Source of the DNA: Rhodamnia argentea
Lineage: Eukaryota; Streptophyta; Magnoliopsida; Myrtales; Myrtaceae
Reading direction: 5' to 3'
NCBI RefSeq assembly: GCF_020921035.1
Contig: NC_063157.1
Location: 11,630,001 to 11,694,000, forward strand
DNA length: 64,000 nucleotides
The stretch's first letter is position 1, and every line of letters starts with the position of its first letter. The notes below the pieces were generated by a model, which was given only the letters and a program-made list of their open reading frames with translations, had not been told where the DNA came from and ran no database searches. The position numbers and the translations under genes are program-made. This document shows positions 44,244 to 57,060 of the stretch, piece after piece.

Positions 44244-46215
44244 TCATGGGGGTTTTATTGCCTTTCCGAAGGAGGAATTACATTATTCTCTTCAAAAAGA
44301 AAATTTCTGATGTGGACCAAGATAAGAAAGTAGCTATCCATGGATCATAATTGCAAATAAAATGTGTCATTAAAGGGCTTTGCTAATATAACAGTTTTTG
44401 GGTGACCGTAAGAATAACAGTATGTTGTGAGCCACAATTATTAAAAGAGTAGACTGCACCATAACTTTTAATAATTTTAACCGACGGTTAGTCTTAAGGT
44501 CACCCCAAAAATGTTACATTATAAATTCTCGTCTTTAAATAGCAATTCATGCTTAACTGAAGTTGACGAATAATGTTGATCAATTTTTAAAAAATGTCAA
44601 AATACCCTCGTCCATTTTCATATTGCAAAACATATATGTAGTAGACAAAACCCAAAATCAAAATCCTCAAAAAAAAAAAAAAGGGAAGGAATGAGAAAAA
44701 GAGAAAGAAGAAACGGAAAAAAGTTACAAAGCTTTCTCCCAACTAAGTTGGCTAGCTATAGCAGTGGCATTGGGAGGCATCCTCATACTTGTGACATTAA
44801 TTGATGATGAAGAAGCAGTTGAATATCAACAGGCCGTTGAATTGAGGGCTGAGCAAATTGGAATGGGCTTTGCCCGAACTAGATCGGGACTGGATCGGAC
44901 TGGCCGGGTTGGTCTGGTCCTTGAGGAGGGCAGCCCGATCCCTAGTTTCATGGTGGATGGGACCGAATCGAACCGCTTGGACCGAATCATCCAGAATATA
45001 AATAATTATATATATACAGAAAAAAAAATTAAAGTCATGGAATGTAATATGTATTTGTATGAAACGCACTAGATTGCTATGTAGGACATGCTTTGCTTAT
45101 TGTATCCGACGGAAGAAAGTTTCAACAAATTCACTTCTCTTGTGACGACGGGGCTCTAAACCGATGATCAAGGCCGAAAGGTGACCTCAACTTTGCACCA
45201 ATTACTGATTTGGGATGCAAGTGAACTTTTTAGGAACAACCGCATACTTAGCCAAAACAACCATAAAGAGTAAAAAGGGATGCTGAATGCTAATTCTTTT
45301 CGACCAAATAAAAAAATTGCTGATTCTTCTATGGCAAACACAGCTGCATGTTGATTTGGGAACACTAGAAACGTGCAGCATTTGACTCTTTTTCTCATTT
45401 TCTTGAACTTTTGTTCTGAGATTTTGCAATTCTAATGTATGAACTGACACCAAATGTTTGGTCTGTGCTTTTCTTTCTAATTAGTCTTTTTTCATAAGCA
45501 CTCATGTGATAGTTGTATGACGGTCATGTGTATGTTTTATTAGGTTGGATGGTCGTGATTGGTAGTGATTTGTTTAGATCCAAGGGTTAGATTTCTATAA
45601 GCAACTGGTGTTAGCGATCCGACTAGGATCGGATCAGACCATTATTTAGATTGACTTCCATCCTAATTAGCAATTTTGCCAACTCACAAATTGGTTCAAT
45701 CTCAAACCCATTTCTAAAACTTAGGATGCACATGGCAGAAGTTGATTTTTATACTTTTGGAGAGAAGTAAATTCCTTTTTACTTCTTCAAGTGTCTCCAA
45801 AATTACATTCTAAAGAAAAAAATGCTCCAATAATAGAAAAATAAAGTTACGTAACTAAACGAATTCTGCTCCAAAAGTTGCGTTATCAAACGAATTTCTG
45901 ATATAAAAATGTTGTTAGGTGCGGTCTAATATATTTCGATGTATATATACCCATCATTTTTTTGTCGATCGGGTACTAATATCTTCGCTGAATGGCAATT
46001 CATCTTACCATCACGCCACTAATATCTAGCAATTGAATGAGCGCTTACATCAATGTGATCTCCAATGACTTCAAGATACTACGTCAAAATTTGTCCATCT
46101 TACATTTTCAACGAGAAAAACAAACACGCAAATCGCTTAAACAATGTTTGGAGCATTCCCCTGAGACTTGATAATTCGCAAGATTCCGATGGTTGGCAAG
46201 TAGCGATCCAAACAT
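44244..46215. repeat. Tandem segmental duplication, copy 1 (no attached gene)
   Basis: Matches 47211-48270 in three blocks: 44244-44850 (tttcatgggggt, aggaattacattattctctt, agctatcca, gaataacagtatgtt, acattaattgatgatg), 45640-45723 (gacttccatcctaattagcaatt) and 45930-46215 (atttcgatgtat, gcgcttacatcaatgtgatctcc, tagcgatccaaacatg). Differences: about 790 bp present only here (44850-45640) and a MITE at 45724-45926. Confidence 0.85.
45724..45926. mobile_element. Short Tourist-like MITE (about 203 bp)
   Basis: Lies after TTA at 45721-45723. Ends GGATGCACATGG...CTAGGTGCGGTC are imperfectly inverted, and the interior has the gaagttgatttttntac/aacgaatttctg words of the larger element at 46216. The paralogous copy at about 48030 lacks it (ctaaaacttatatttcgacg), which proves insertion or precise loss. 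Confidence 0.75.
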
Positions 46216-47210
46216 GTATGGCGCATATGGCAAAACTTATGCTTCAGAAATTAACTTTTGGGTAGAAGTTGATTTTTCTACTTCAACTTAGAAACATAAG
46301 TTGATTTTTCTACTTCTACTCCAAAAGTTGATTTTTTATCGGAGAAATTCGTTTGGTAATGATTGAAAATTTCTACTTTTGGAACATTATTAACACAAAA
46401 TTTTCTATGAAAAATTATTGACTAGGACCGAAAAATTTCTACTTCATTTTTAATTTTTTTATTTTAAAAAATAAAAAATTATTATTTATTTTTTACTCGC
46501 GCGTCCAGAGACGATGACTTGGCTTTGGCGGTGGGTGACAGTGCGGCGGTGGTCGGTGGCTAGAGGTGGCAGTGGTCAATAGGGGGCGGCCGCGCGCCGG
46601 CTAAGGTTAGCAGTGGTCGGTGGTTAGCCGCCAAGGGTAGCGATGGGCAACGACGGTGATTCCGATGATGGTGCGGCAGTAGTCGTTGCCCGGTGGTGGT
46701 CGGCGGGGGATGGCGAGCGACAACTACCGACGAAGGTCGGCGATGGGCAAGGGCGGGCAACAGCGGTCGACGGCAATCGGCCGAGGGGCGGTGGGCAACC
46801 GAAAGGCAGCGGCGGCGCAGGTCGACGAGGGGCGGCAAGCAGGTGAAGGTTGGCGACGGTGGTTAGCGATGGTCAACGACGATGGCAACCGACAAAGGTC
46901 GAGGATGGGTGGTGGGCGGTGACAGCGGAGGCTATGTTGGAATAGAAGTGTTGAAAATAAAAAGAGATCGAAGGGAGAGAGAAATTAATGTTGAGAGATT
47001 TTTACTTGTGCAAGAGAAGTAACTTTTTTTTAACTTCTGGAATTCGCTCAAAAACAACTTGAGAAGTAGAAATTTGGTTCAAAAATAGAAATGTAATGTT
47101 GCATAACCAAACAGATTTCTGCTTTAGAAATTATATTAACAAACAGATTTTCGCTCCGGAAACACTTTTGAAGTCGGAATTTATTTTCAGAAGTGTTACC
47201 ATGCTACCCA
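46216..47210. mobile_element. Harbinger/Tourist-like nonautonomous element with GC-rich core
   Basis: The left arm (tatggcgcatatggcaaaacttatgcttcagaaatt) and the inverse of the right arm (gggtagcatggtaacacttctgaaaataaattc) are inverted repeats. Both arms are rich in agttgatttttctactt and aacaaacagattt words. The core, 46500-46930, is very GC-rich and built of ggtggtcggcgg words, giving spurious open frames on both strands. It separates the two copies of the 44244/47211 duplication. Confidence 0.65.
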
Positions 47211-48270
47211 TTTCATGGGGGTGTTTTTGCATTTCCAAAAGAGGAATTACATTATTCTCTTTAACAAGAAAATTTCTGAAGTAGATCGAGATAAGAAAGT
47301 AGCTATCCATCGATCATAATTGCATATAAAATGTGTCATTAAAGAGCTTTACTTGTATAACAATCTTTGGGTAACCGTAAGAATAACAGTATGTTATGAG
47401 GCACAAATTCTTAAAAGAATGGATCCCACAATAATTTTTAATAATTTTTAACACACTCAAAAAATCATTACATTATAAATTATAAATTCACTCAAAAATT
47501 GTTACATTATAAATTCTCGTCATTAAATAGCAATTCATGCTTAACCGAAGTTGACGGCTAGTGTGGTTGATCAATTTTTTTTAAAAAAATGTGAAAATAC
47601 CCTCATCCATTTTCGTATTGCAAATCACATATGTGGCAAACAAAACCCAAAATCAAAATCCTAAAAGAAAAAGAAACAAAAAGGAAAGAAAGGGGTAGAA
47701 TGAGACAAGAAGTTCCGAAGCTTTCGTCGCCCAACTAACTTGGCTAGCAATAGCAGTAGCACCGGGAGGCATCTTCATAATTACGACATTAATTGATGAT
47801 GCAGCAGCAGTTGAATATTAACAGGCCGTTGAATTGATATTCAACTACCTCCTTAATTTCACCATGTAATGACTCTATATGCTACTAGAAACTAGAAAGA
47901 AAAACGCAGCCTCACCGTATTCCTTTTTCTTAATGCCGAATCGCATCATTATTTAGTTTGACTTCCATCCTGATTAGCAATTATGCCAACTCACAAATCG
48001 GTTTAATCTCAAACCTCATTGCTAAAACTTATATTTCGACGCATACACACCCGTCATTTTTTTCAATTGGGTACTAATATCTTCGCTGAATTTTTTTCCT
48101 TTTTGGTCGAAAAATCTTCATTAATCAGCGCTTACATAAATGTGATCTCCAATGACTTCAAGATACCATGTCAAAATCCGACCATCTTACATCTCGAACG
48201 AGAAAAATGAACACGTGGATTGCTTAAACGACGTTCGGAGCGGTCCCCGGTTGGCAGGTAGCGATCCAGA
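47211..48270. repeat. Tandem segmental duplication, copy 2 (upstream of the LRK10L-type kinase)
   Basis: Counterpart of 44244-46215, ending about 340 bp before the ATG of the kinase at 48610. A short shared frame (LAIAVA.GGI....TLIDD) occurs in both copies, but in this copy it is interrupted by a stop, so coding is doubtful. Confidence 0.85.
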
Positions 48271-48609
48271 CATGAAATGTAGTGTCCGAACGTGGAAGAG
48301 GGCGGAACGGTTCGATTAGGTGGGCAGTTGGGTGGTGAACGAATGGTCCTCGTCCTTAGTTTAATGAGGCCGGTCGATCATGATCGCTTCAACCAGACTC
48401 AGGACAGAGATTCCACTAGACGTCCGAGGTCTTGTTCAGCATACGCCGCCAGCGCCAAGAGTTCACACCAAGTCAGCGGGACGTGCAATTTTCTAGTCTC
48501 CTCTTTCTCTTTCTTAGACTATTCACGAAAACCCAAGTGATGTTACCCCTCAACTCGCCTTCCATTTCCTCTCTTCAGCGTCCGTATTCCGATTCCTTGG
48601 TAAGCCACG
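48271..48609 (+). promoter_or_regulatory. Proximal promoter/leader of the LRK10L-type kinase
   Basis: Single-copy stretch between the duplicated block and the ATG. It contains a pyrimidine-rich patch (48495-48520, ctcctctttctctttctt); no convincing TATA box. Confidence 0.35.
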
Positions 48610-51600
48610 ATGTCTCTTCCTCGGGCTCCGCCTCCATCTTGGTCTCTGGTTCTGCACTTGCTGTTCCCGCTGTTCTTGATCTTGATCAAGACTCCTCGCT
48701 CCCTGGGCGACAATTACTACTCCGACTGCACCGACACGTTCAGCTGCGGGGCCGTTAATGGCGTCGGCTACCCTTTCTGGGGCGGCAACAGAGCGAGCTT
48801 CTGTGGGTATCCGGAGCTGGAGCTCAGGTGCGAGAACGGAAGCACCGCGACCATCGCCATAGAGCGAGTAAAGTACCGCGTTCTGAAAGTGTATCCTTAT
48901 CCTGCTCAGATTCTGAGAATCGCCAGGGACGACTATATGCAGGGGATGTGCCCAACGAATTTCCTAAACACGACTCTCGACTCCTCGCTGTTCCAAATCA
49001 CCGAGGGCTACACCAACTTCACTTTGCTCTACGGTTGCCGATCGGTTTTCCCACCTGTCTCGGGCCTATTCTCGTGCCCTGTTCAGGGGGTTCCGTACAC
49101 GGATGGCTATGTGTTTCCAGGGTTGAGTGTCGACATTGGAGCGTGCTTCAAGAGCGTGGTAGTCCCGGTTTCTTTGTTCTTTTCGAGTAGCTGGGGGAAG
49201 AGCTCGTCCATAAGCGACGTGCTGCAGCATGGTTTTGAGGTTCAGCTGAAGGTGGATGGTGAAGCTTGTGGTGAGTGCACTCGATCGAACGGAGTGTGTG
49301 GCTACGATCTCGCTGCGAATCAGACCACTTGCTATTGTCCCGACCAGTTCTTTGGTTCCAAAACTTGTGGGTCATCAGCATCTGCTGAGACCCCACAGGC
49401 AACAACTGCTACATCTTCTCAAGGTGGTTCATCTTAACTTTTCAATTGGATCCCACGAAAAAAAATATTTACTTTACTTGTAAATTTAGATGTTTCTGTT
49501 CACTTCCGTTCCTCCACTTTCCTCTCCATCCAAACGAGGTCAAGAGAAGATATGTTTGCTCTGCTTCCAATCTCAGTTTCTTCTTATTCCCCCGTCATCA
49601 TTTTCTTTCCTTCCTTGCTCTTTCTTCCAAACATAGGGTTAGCTGCTCTCAAAAATAGGAGTGAAAAAGAGACCCTTTTGTACTTCCTGGCCAGAGTTTG
49701 GCTGGCCCTGTTAACTGCTAAGCTTCCATAAGATTTCTTTGGACTAAAGCAAAGATTGGTTGTTGGAAGGCCCACCCACGCTGGAGTGATTTTAATGAAC
49801 CATCACTTTCCCCATTGACTTTAACAAGTGATGTTTCATCTGCCAGCCACATCTAAAATAATGCTCTGATAGATGTCCCTTAGAGTCTGCCAATCAATGC
49901 TCAATACAGCATTATAGTTTTTTTTTCCCTCCTCATTTAGATATAGGAGTATTGTTGTCTGGAGGGGATGTGGGAGAACATGGAGAGTTGGTAAAGGTTG
50001 ATAGCTCTGTACTTGGTCAAACCCATCTATCACATCCAGCCTTTTTAAAACAAGAACCTTGTAGGTTATGAGTCACAATACTGAGTAGATGACATCGAGT
50101 AATTTATTGATTTTCCCTTAAATTCTGTCCAAGAAAGAATCAGATTTGGGAGAAGATATGTAAATGTTGCATTGTGGATGCAAGGGGAGGCAATTTGTGT
50201 TTTGACCTGATTAAATTTAGAGAGAGCATTTACCATCATATTGTATACTATCATGCTGAATGAAGATTGACGTGTTCTTTAAATTGTGCTTGGATTTTCT
50301 GCTAAGACTGAGCATTGCTTCAGATGAGACTGGCTCTTTCTAATGATTATCACTGTTATTTCTCTTGAATAAACTTGAAAATCTAGGAAAAGTTGGATTT
50401 TGTGAGATAATAACCATAGAAACATTGCAATTTGTTTGGCTGGAGACCTACTTAAAGACAGATACATGACTAATTGTTTTTTGTCCCTTGTCCTGTCGGA
50501 TCGCTCTCATTTTTAAGTATAGTTCACGTGTCCTTTCTTATTGTCTAGAATGATTATCAGAACATGTTTAGGGCGACAAAGCCACTTTTTTTTTTTTTTT
50601 TGAAGAACAGAAGGATTTGGCACACTCCAGTTTCAAAATAATGTTCACCAATTGATGCCATTATAACTTTTTTGTATTAGTTTGGTCAATTCAGTAAACA
50701 GTTCGTTCTCGTGGTTGATTTTCCAAACATAGGTTCTTGAGATTTGGAGGTAACATTAATTTTAGAACACTTCAAATTGGACTTAAAGTATTTGCCTGAT
50801 TCTGAAGTTACCGCTTTTCACTATGGACTGTTGTTGTGGACATGGATAGAAATTTGCCTTGAAAAATAATTCCATTTTCAAATACTTAGACTAGGATTAG
50901 GGAACTCACATTTTACTTGTCTGTTTTCTCGCTTTTTTAGTAATTATGATTCAATTATTAATTTTCTGTCTTATTTCTGGCACAGGGAAGAAGGATTCTA
51001 AATCACTCGTTATAGGTAATATACTCCCTCACCATGAGCAAATTAATGATGTCCAGTAAGTGATGAAAAGTGAATGCTCATTCATATTGTGCAGGCCTTG
51101 GCATTGGCGGAGCTGGTTTTGTGGGGATTCTGCTAGCTTTCTTGTTCGTCTGTTTAGTGTGGAGGAAGAAAAAGAAAGCTGCTTTCCAAATTCAAACCAA
51201 AGATCTTCACCATACTCCTTCAAGCAAAAGCCTTCTCATATCAAGCAATTTCAATAGAAGCATACCGTCTAATCCTTCTTTGAAGTCCGACCTTGAGAAG
51301 GGAAGCATCTATTTTGGAGTTAAAGTCTTCGAGTACGTAGAACTTGAAGAGGCAACTAAAAATTTCGATCCTTCTCGAGAACTTGGAGATGGAGGCTTTG
51401 GGACGGTTTATTATGGTAGGGGGATGCCCTGTTAGTCATTTAATGTAATGAACCATGGGAACTACTAGCCCATTAATCAAAGTAGTAATGATTGTGTTTC
51501 AGGTGAGCTCCGTGATGGGCGAGTAGTTGCGGTCAAGCGCCTGTACGAGAACAATTTGAGACGTGTTGAGCAGTTCATGAATGAAGTAGAGATCCTAACA

Positions 51601-52500
51601 CGCCTGCACCACCAGAACCTAGTGAAGCTGTATGGATGCACCTCAAGACGGAGCCGGGAGCTGCTTCTTGTCTATGAGTATATTCCAAATGGAACAGTGG
51701 CTGATCATCTCTATGGAAAGCAAGCGACTTCTAATTTGCTTCCTTGGCGTGTTAGGTTGAACATAGCCGTTGAAACTGCAGATGCACTCACTTACCTTCA
51801 CGCGTCCGATGTCATTCACCGTGATGTTAAGACTAATAACATTCTCCTAGAGAACAATTTCCGTGTAAAGGTAGCCGATTTTGGTCTCTCACGGTTATTC
51901 CCCACAGATGTCAGCCATATATCTACTGCTCCCCAAGGAACTCCTGGTTATGTGGATCCAGAGTATTATCAGTGCTACCAACTTACGGACAAGAGTGACG
52001 TATATAGTTTCGGTGTTGTCTTATGTGAACTCTTATCATCAAAACCTGCAGTAGACACTAATAGGCATCGTCACGACATTAATTTGGCCAACATGGCTGT
52101 CAGCAGAATTCAAAATCGTACACTGCATGAACTGATTGATCCTTCTTTGGGGTTTGAAACAGATTATGCAGTTAGACGGATGATGACCTTGGTGGCAGAG
52201 TTAGCTTTTCGGTGTTTGCAGGAGGAAAGGGATATGAGGCCGACCATGGAAGAAGTCTTGGACACTCTGAAAAGAATTGGGACTGAGCAGATAAATGAGC
52301 AGAAAGCCGAGGTTATGGACGAAGTTCTAGACACCTTGAGAGGATTTCAGTATGACAATGCAAGAGTGAAGAAAACCGAGGTGATTGACATCAGGTCAGA
52401 TGATGTTGGGCTTCTAAAGAATATGCCTCCCCTGCTTTCCCCTGACTCAGTGGTCTCACCTATTTGGGGAAGCAGCTCTACGACACCTAATTCCGTTTAG
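48610..52500 (+). CDS. LRK10L-type receptor kinase (GUB_WAK ectodomain, Ser/Thr kinase)
   Basis: Four exons with GT/AG borders and consistent phase: 48610-49423, 50986-51015, 51095-51415 and 51503-52500 (720 residues). A signal peptide (LVLHLLFPLFLILI) is followed by a GUB_WAK_bind domain (CTDTFSCG, YPFWGG, FCGYPELELRC) and a WAK-associated C-terminal domain (GECTRSNGVCGYD, CYCPDQF). Exons 2-3 give a short linker and a membrane helix (GAGFVGILLAFLFVCLVW), then KKKK. The kinase has GDGGFGTVYYG, AVKRL, HRDVKTNNILL, DFGLSRL and GTPGYVDPEYYQ, all intact. The C-tail carries an internal repeat (about residues 635-685). The family includes LEAF RUST 10-like resistance kinases and sits in the plasma membrane; ligand and pathway here are unknown. 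Confidence 0.93.
49424..50985 (+). other. Large first intron of the kinase gene
   Basis: 1,562 bp, AT-rich, GT start and CAG end, with a poly-T at 50587-50601. No nested gene or element was recognised. Confidence 0.7.
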
Positions 52501-54449
52501 CGATTGAGATTTCCTATTCTGGTTATTCCGTAAATCTTGAAGCAGGAAAAGTGATTTCATGTATGATGACCATAAGCTCTCTGGCCTTCTAGTCTGATGG
52601 TGATTAAGCAGGTGGACAGGAGCCACTGAGAGCAATGTACATTGTAAAGGCGACCCGCAGCATTTATTTCTATTATATTTTCTGCTGAATATACTTGCTG
52701 TCTGTTCTGTCTTGGAAATGTTAAGGGAACCAGCCCATGCAGCGCACTTATCTCGAGTGGTAATCATCTGGTCCACAGGAGAGATTCATTCCAAGATTGT
52801 CCAAAACAATGTTATTGTACCAGTTACTACCCAAGTTAATGGATTTACCATGCAAGTATTTGGTGTTGCTGATGTATTAGGAAAAGTGTGATGGCGGAGT
52901 CTCCAAATGCGGAAGGCAAAACATCCTCCTTTGTTCAGTTTTCCAGTTGTTCATGTATTTTAGATTGATAAAGCAGAAGTAGCAGGAGAAAAAAGTTTTG
53001 CGCATCAACTTCAGTTGATACTCTTTGGCAGGGCACATCTCGAACTTGCTGATCCCTGCTGATCCTCTCGATCTGGTAAAAATAGGATTGGTCATCAACC
53101 AGCATATAGTGCTTGCCAAATTGTGACTTGGTCGCTGGAAGTGACTGTTGACATTTAAATTTTGATTTTTTTCAGTCATTTATTCATAAAAAATGAGAAT
53201 TAAGCTTTAGTTCTCGCTAAAAATAATTAATTTAAATTTTTCATGCATAACATATCTAATATAGTTGAACATGTAAATTTATCAAATCGGTGGTGGGGGG
53301 CTTATTTCGAGGTTTCAAACTTGTCGACAAATTAGACCAAAGCCTGTAGTTAGAGGCTGAGCCCATGATTATGATTTGGCCAATATTTGCAAGATAAATG
53401 GCTGATTTAATGAAAACTTGGAGGACAATTCAGTTTTTTTAATTATCATAATATCTCCTATTTCAAGATAGGAAATAATAGATTACGGAATTGCTGGCAA
53501 AAACCCTAAGCCTACTTTGTAAATAGATCCTCATGTTCACTAGGGGAGGAAGGGGGGCCACAATTCTGAATACACGGCCAAAACAATTCTCACAACAGAA
53601 TACTCAGAAAATAAGAGAGGAAGAGTGGAAGGCTCGGCTAAAAGAAGGAGAGTAAGGGCTTCCTGGCTTTTTATGAAAAGAAGAAGAAGAAAGGGTCAAG
53701 AACCTTGAAGAACCGTCCACAGAGATCCAGGCCCTTGGGTAATTTCCAGGTGAAGGTTTCTTGGCAAGTCCCTGCAACAAGTCTAGCGATCTCAACGAAA
53801 CTACTTCCATGGTGCTCCCGAACACACCGTAATCAGTGGCCAAATTCCAAACAAGATCCTTGCATTCAAATCTTCACCATCGTGATCCCGTGAAACACTA
53901 CAGATTCATGCCTCTACTTTGAATTCTTTATTGTTTTCTCATGTTTGCTCACTAATCATGAAGAAAACTTGCTGGGAAGAAACGGAGTGCATATAAAAAT
54001 ACATGACAGAAAATTCACAGTGAAAAAAGAGCTAGCAAAAAGAGAAGAGAACAGTTTCTTTCTTTTCTTTGCAGGTAAAACCCAAATCCCAGGCAATGTT
54101 CAAGATAGCTTCTGAATGGAAGTTTGATCTGAATTGAGGAACGTTCAACACAGACTCGGAGAAGATTCCATCGGGAGGTATTCTTTTGGAGAGACGATCA
54201 CTGACATAAGTTGAGGTTCTCATTCGATCTCACCTAGTCGTGGACGAGTCGTCCTCAAGTAAAACCCATCAGAGACATTCCAGTCCTTGTCGCATCGATG
54301 TTTTCTTGCGTTCATTGGGAGCGAGGACAACACCTTCATCATGCCTAAGCGTTTGTCATCCACTTAATTGTTTATTTAATTCTCGGTGGAGTCCTCTGAC
54401 TTGGGACCACATTCAAGGAGTCCACTAACTCGATTATTGGCTTTGGCTT
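52501..54449. other. Intergenic DNA downstream of the kinase
   Basis: 3' UTR region near 52501-52700 (attatattttctgctgaatata). Beyond that no family is recognised. Open frames of 60-100 codons (for example minus 53179-52877, 53843-53604, 54223-54032) have no recognisable domains. Confidence 0.4.
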
Positions 54450-56110
54450 AAGTTTGGTTTAAGCTATTAAATCTGCAGGTATTGTTGTACTTGCCAAAGT
54501 GTCCCATCGAAAGTCCTTCCGCCATGATCATCCGTGTGCGTATGAGCTCCGCCAGTCCAATCCATAAGTGATCTCAAGCAATTAGATCTGATTCGAATTA
54601 GTAAGGATATCCGCAAGATAGGTAAAATTCTGATTTTAAATATTTTTATTGCCTATCTTGAATATATTTGCATATCTTACGTTTGCATATTTGAGCATAT
54701 CTTGCATAGCATCAAAGTGGATATTTTTTCAAAATACAGGTTGATTAGGAAATTTTCTTTCCTAGTCCACAACTTGTCACACAATCGAGAACATCCATCT
54801 TTAAGATTATTGATGGAATACTCGATTAGGCAGGGATTTGGGTTCAATAGTTAATCGTAGGATTACGAATTAAATATTGACTCAAATATTCGCGAAATAT
54901 TTCAAAACTTGATTGATATATCCACTTTCTTGAATGACATTAATTGGCATATTCATTTTCCTCATTTGATTTGAATTGTTTGATCGTCATATTTTTTAGA
55001 ATATATATCTGCCGTATGATGTAATCTTGAAAATTCTAAAAAAATTGCATTCATTCACTTTGCATATCTGAAAATTGCATCTTTTCAAAAATAACATCAT
55101 GTAGATATTGCATGTCTAATTTTTTTTTTATTTAGGTCAGATTGCATACTAGAGTAGAAATTGCATGTTTAAATAGAATCTTATGTTTAAAATAATATAT
55201 CTTCAATATATTAGGGTCTAGGTCAATGTAAACTCTAAAATATGCAAGATAAAAATTATTTTGGCATAGTTCTATTTTAGGAAATAAATTCATCTGAAAA
55301 TAAAAAATTCATCTTTGCCACGTCATCTTGCCATGTCATCTTGGCCACGTCATCCATGCCATGTCATTCATCTTTGCTATGTCATCTCATATCATGTCGT
55401 ATAGGTTGCATCTTAGTTTGCATTGCATATAGAATTGTATGCTTAGGTTAATTTCATTGATTCCAACATCACGTAATCAATTTAATTAAACTATAAGCAT
55501 ATCTTTATACATTAGTTTAAAATTGCATATTTAAAATTTTAATTCATACGTCACGAAGTTGATTTTCATTTGCATGTCATCTTTTGCACGTCATTTAGCT
55601 TAGTCTTGCATTTGCATCACGACATTGCATCATATATAGTATAGTCTTTCGTGCATTCATATAAAAATCGAAAAAAAAAAATTGTGTGGCGCATACTCTC
55701 TTGATTATATTGACTTTCGGATGTCCATTAATTGATTGTGCATCCGCATGATAACCTTTGTTAGTGACTTAGGTTAAAATCAATTAATGTTACCTTCTCA
55801 AATGATTTTTCATGAAATAAAATGGTACCGAAAAGGCATTAGAGTAATCTAGCGTAATCAAGTCCCCGAACTCTTAATCTCCGGTTCATAGGAATAAAAT
55901 AGTTCTGCCATTATTTTATTTAGGTTTCTAATCAACTTACCATAAATGATTAGTGGCGGCTCCAAAATTAAAATACATTGCATGTTAATCAATTGAATCT
56001 TAAGTTGCGATTTGGTATGGACTTGGGAGAGTCTGAGTTAGGTTAGTTAAATAATTAACCCGATAATCCATTAGCTTGGAAATTTTCGAATTTTTAGGTC
56101 GCGACAGTGA
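54450..56110 (+). repeat. Gypsy-like LTR (possibly Tat/Ogre clade)
   Basis: A long AT-rich tract with many ttgcat/gcatat words and a catgtcatc mini-repeat (55318-55400). It ends in a block shared with 37160-37285 and then ggtcgcgacagtgactcaac at 56098. The end resembles the gcgaca|gtggcgactcc junction (LTR end plus tRNA-Arg-type primer site) of Tat/Ogre elements, from memory. Boundaries approximate. Confidence 0.5.
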
Positions 56111-56339
56111 CTCAACTAAATTTGAATGTGGCGGCGGTAGAACGGCATATGTACAGGGCATCTTGTTTCGCTTTAATCGAAGTTTTATCCTTCGAAATCT
56201 CATCTAGGAAGGTAGCTGCATTTGAAAAATTGCATTATTTTGCAAGGGAACCGATGTCGGATTCTCAGAAGAGGTCATAACTTCTATGTATGCTCTAAAG
56301 TGTCATCAATCATGCATTAATTTTCTTGAATCTCAAGTT

Positions 56340-57060
56340 AGTGTTAGTGCTAGCGTTATCACTTAGAGGGGGTGAATAGGTAATTTTAAAAGATTTTAGA
56401 ATTTAATGCAAAAATTCAAACGAATAAACTTAAGAGCTTCGTTCGTAAGATGATTGCTTAACAAATTTTGAGGTGTCCTCGGATGCACTAACGTGCACAA
56501 TACTACAATCACATAATAATAAAGAGTTTAAGGGATAGAGAATTTGCATAGACAGTTTATAGTAGTTCGCTTTATTCAAGCCTATGTCCACTTTTTCACG
56601 CTAACAACCAAGCGACTAGATTCCACTAGTAAATAGCCCAGAGGTTGTAACTCAATGATAGCTCTTGAGTCGAAGACTTCCCGCCTAACACTCAACACAC
56701 TCGAATATTCTCCTCTAAGTTTTTACAGTGTTTGGATCAAAGGTATGTAAAGAATGTGAAACTTTCTTAATCTTGGAATTTAGAATTCTGTTCTCTTACA
56801 TGTCTCTACTCTTTTTGACTTTGAGATATCCTTTTATATTCATCCACCTTCAACTACCCGTTGCAAGGCGTCCAAGGATCACTCTCCAAACTTTTCCCGT
56901 TTGGACGAGACCGTATCAAAAAGATCTCGTAGTCGTTGAGGTCGACAAAGGAAAGAATCCCCATTGGATCAAATCACTCATACAATCGTGATCTTGGGTT
57001 TCTATAGATAGAGTTTTTCATTGGGTGAGTCATGTTCGTCTCATTTAAACCACGTCCTTA
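56340..57060. repeat. Probable copia LTR/leader sequence
   Basis: Contains agagggggtgaataggt and an LTR-like agttcgctttattcaagcctatgtccac phrase. It precedes copia RNase H sequence. No partner LTR identified. Confidence 0.4.

Noticed and set aside
44764..45072. 102-codon frame beginning MALGGILILVTLIDD
   Set aside because: The first 30 codons also occur in the duplicate at 47760, where the frame has a stop. The remainder runs into repeat-like DNA. No family recognised.
46560..46922. Long overlapping open frames (67-92 codons) on both strands
   Set aside because: They lie in a GC-rich repetitive transposon core; the composition is simple (ggtggtcggcgg) and no domain is visible.
53604..54223. 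Minus-strand frames of 60-80 codons downstream of the kinase
   Set aside because: No recognisable motif or splice-consistent chaining; left as intergenic.
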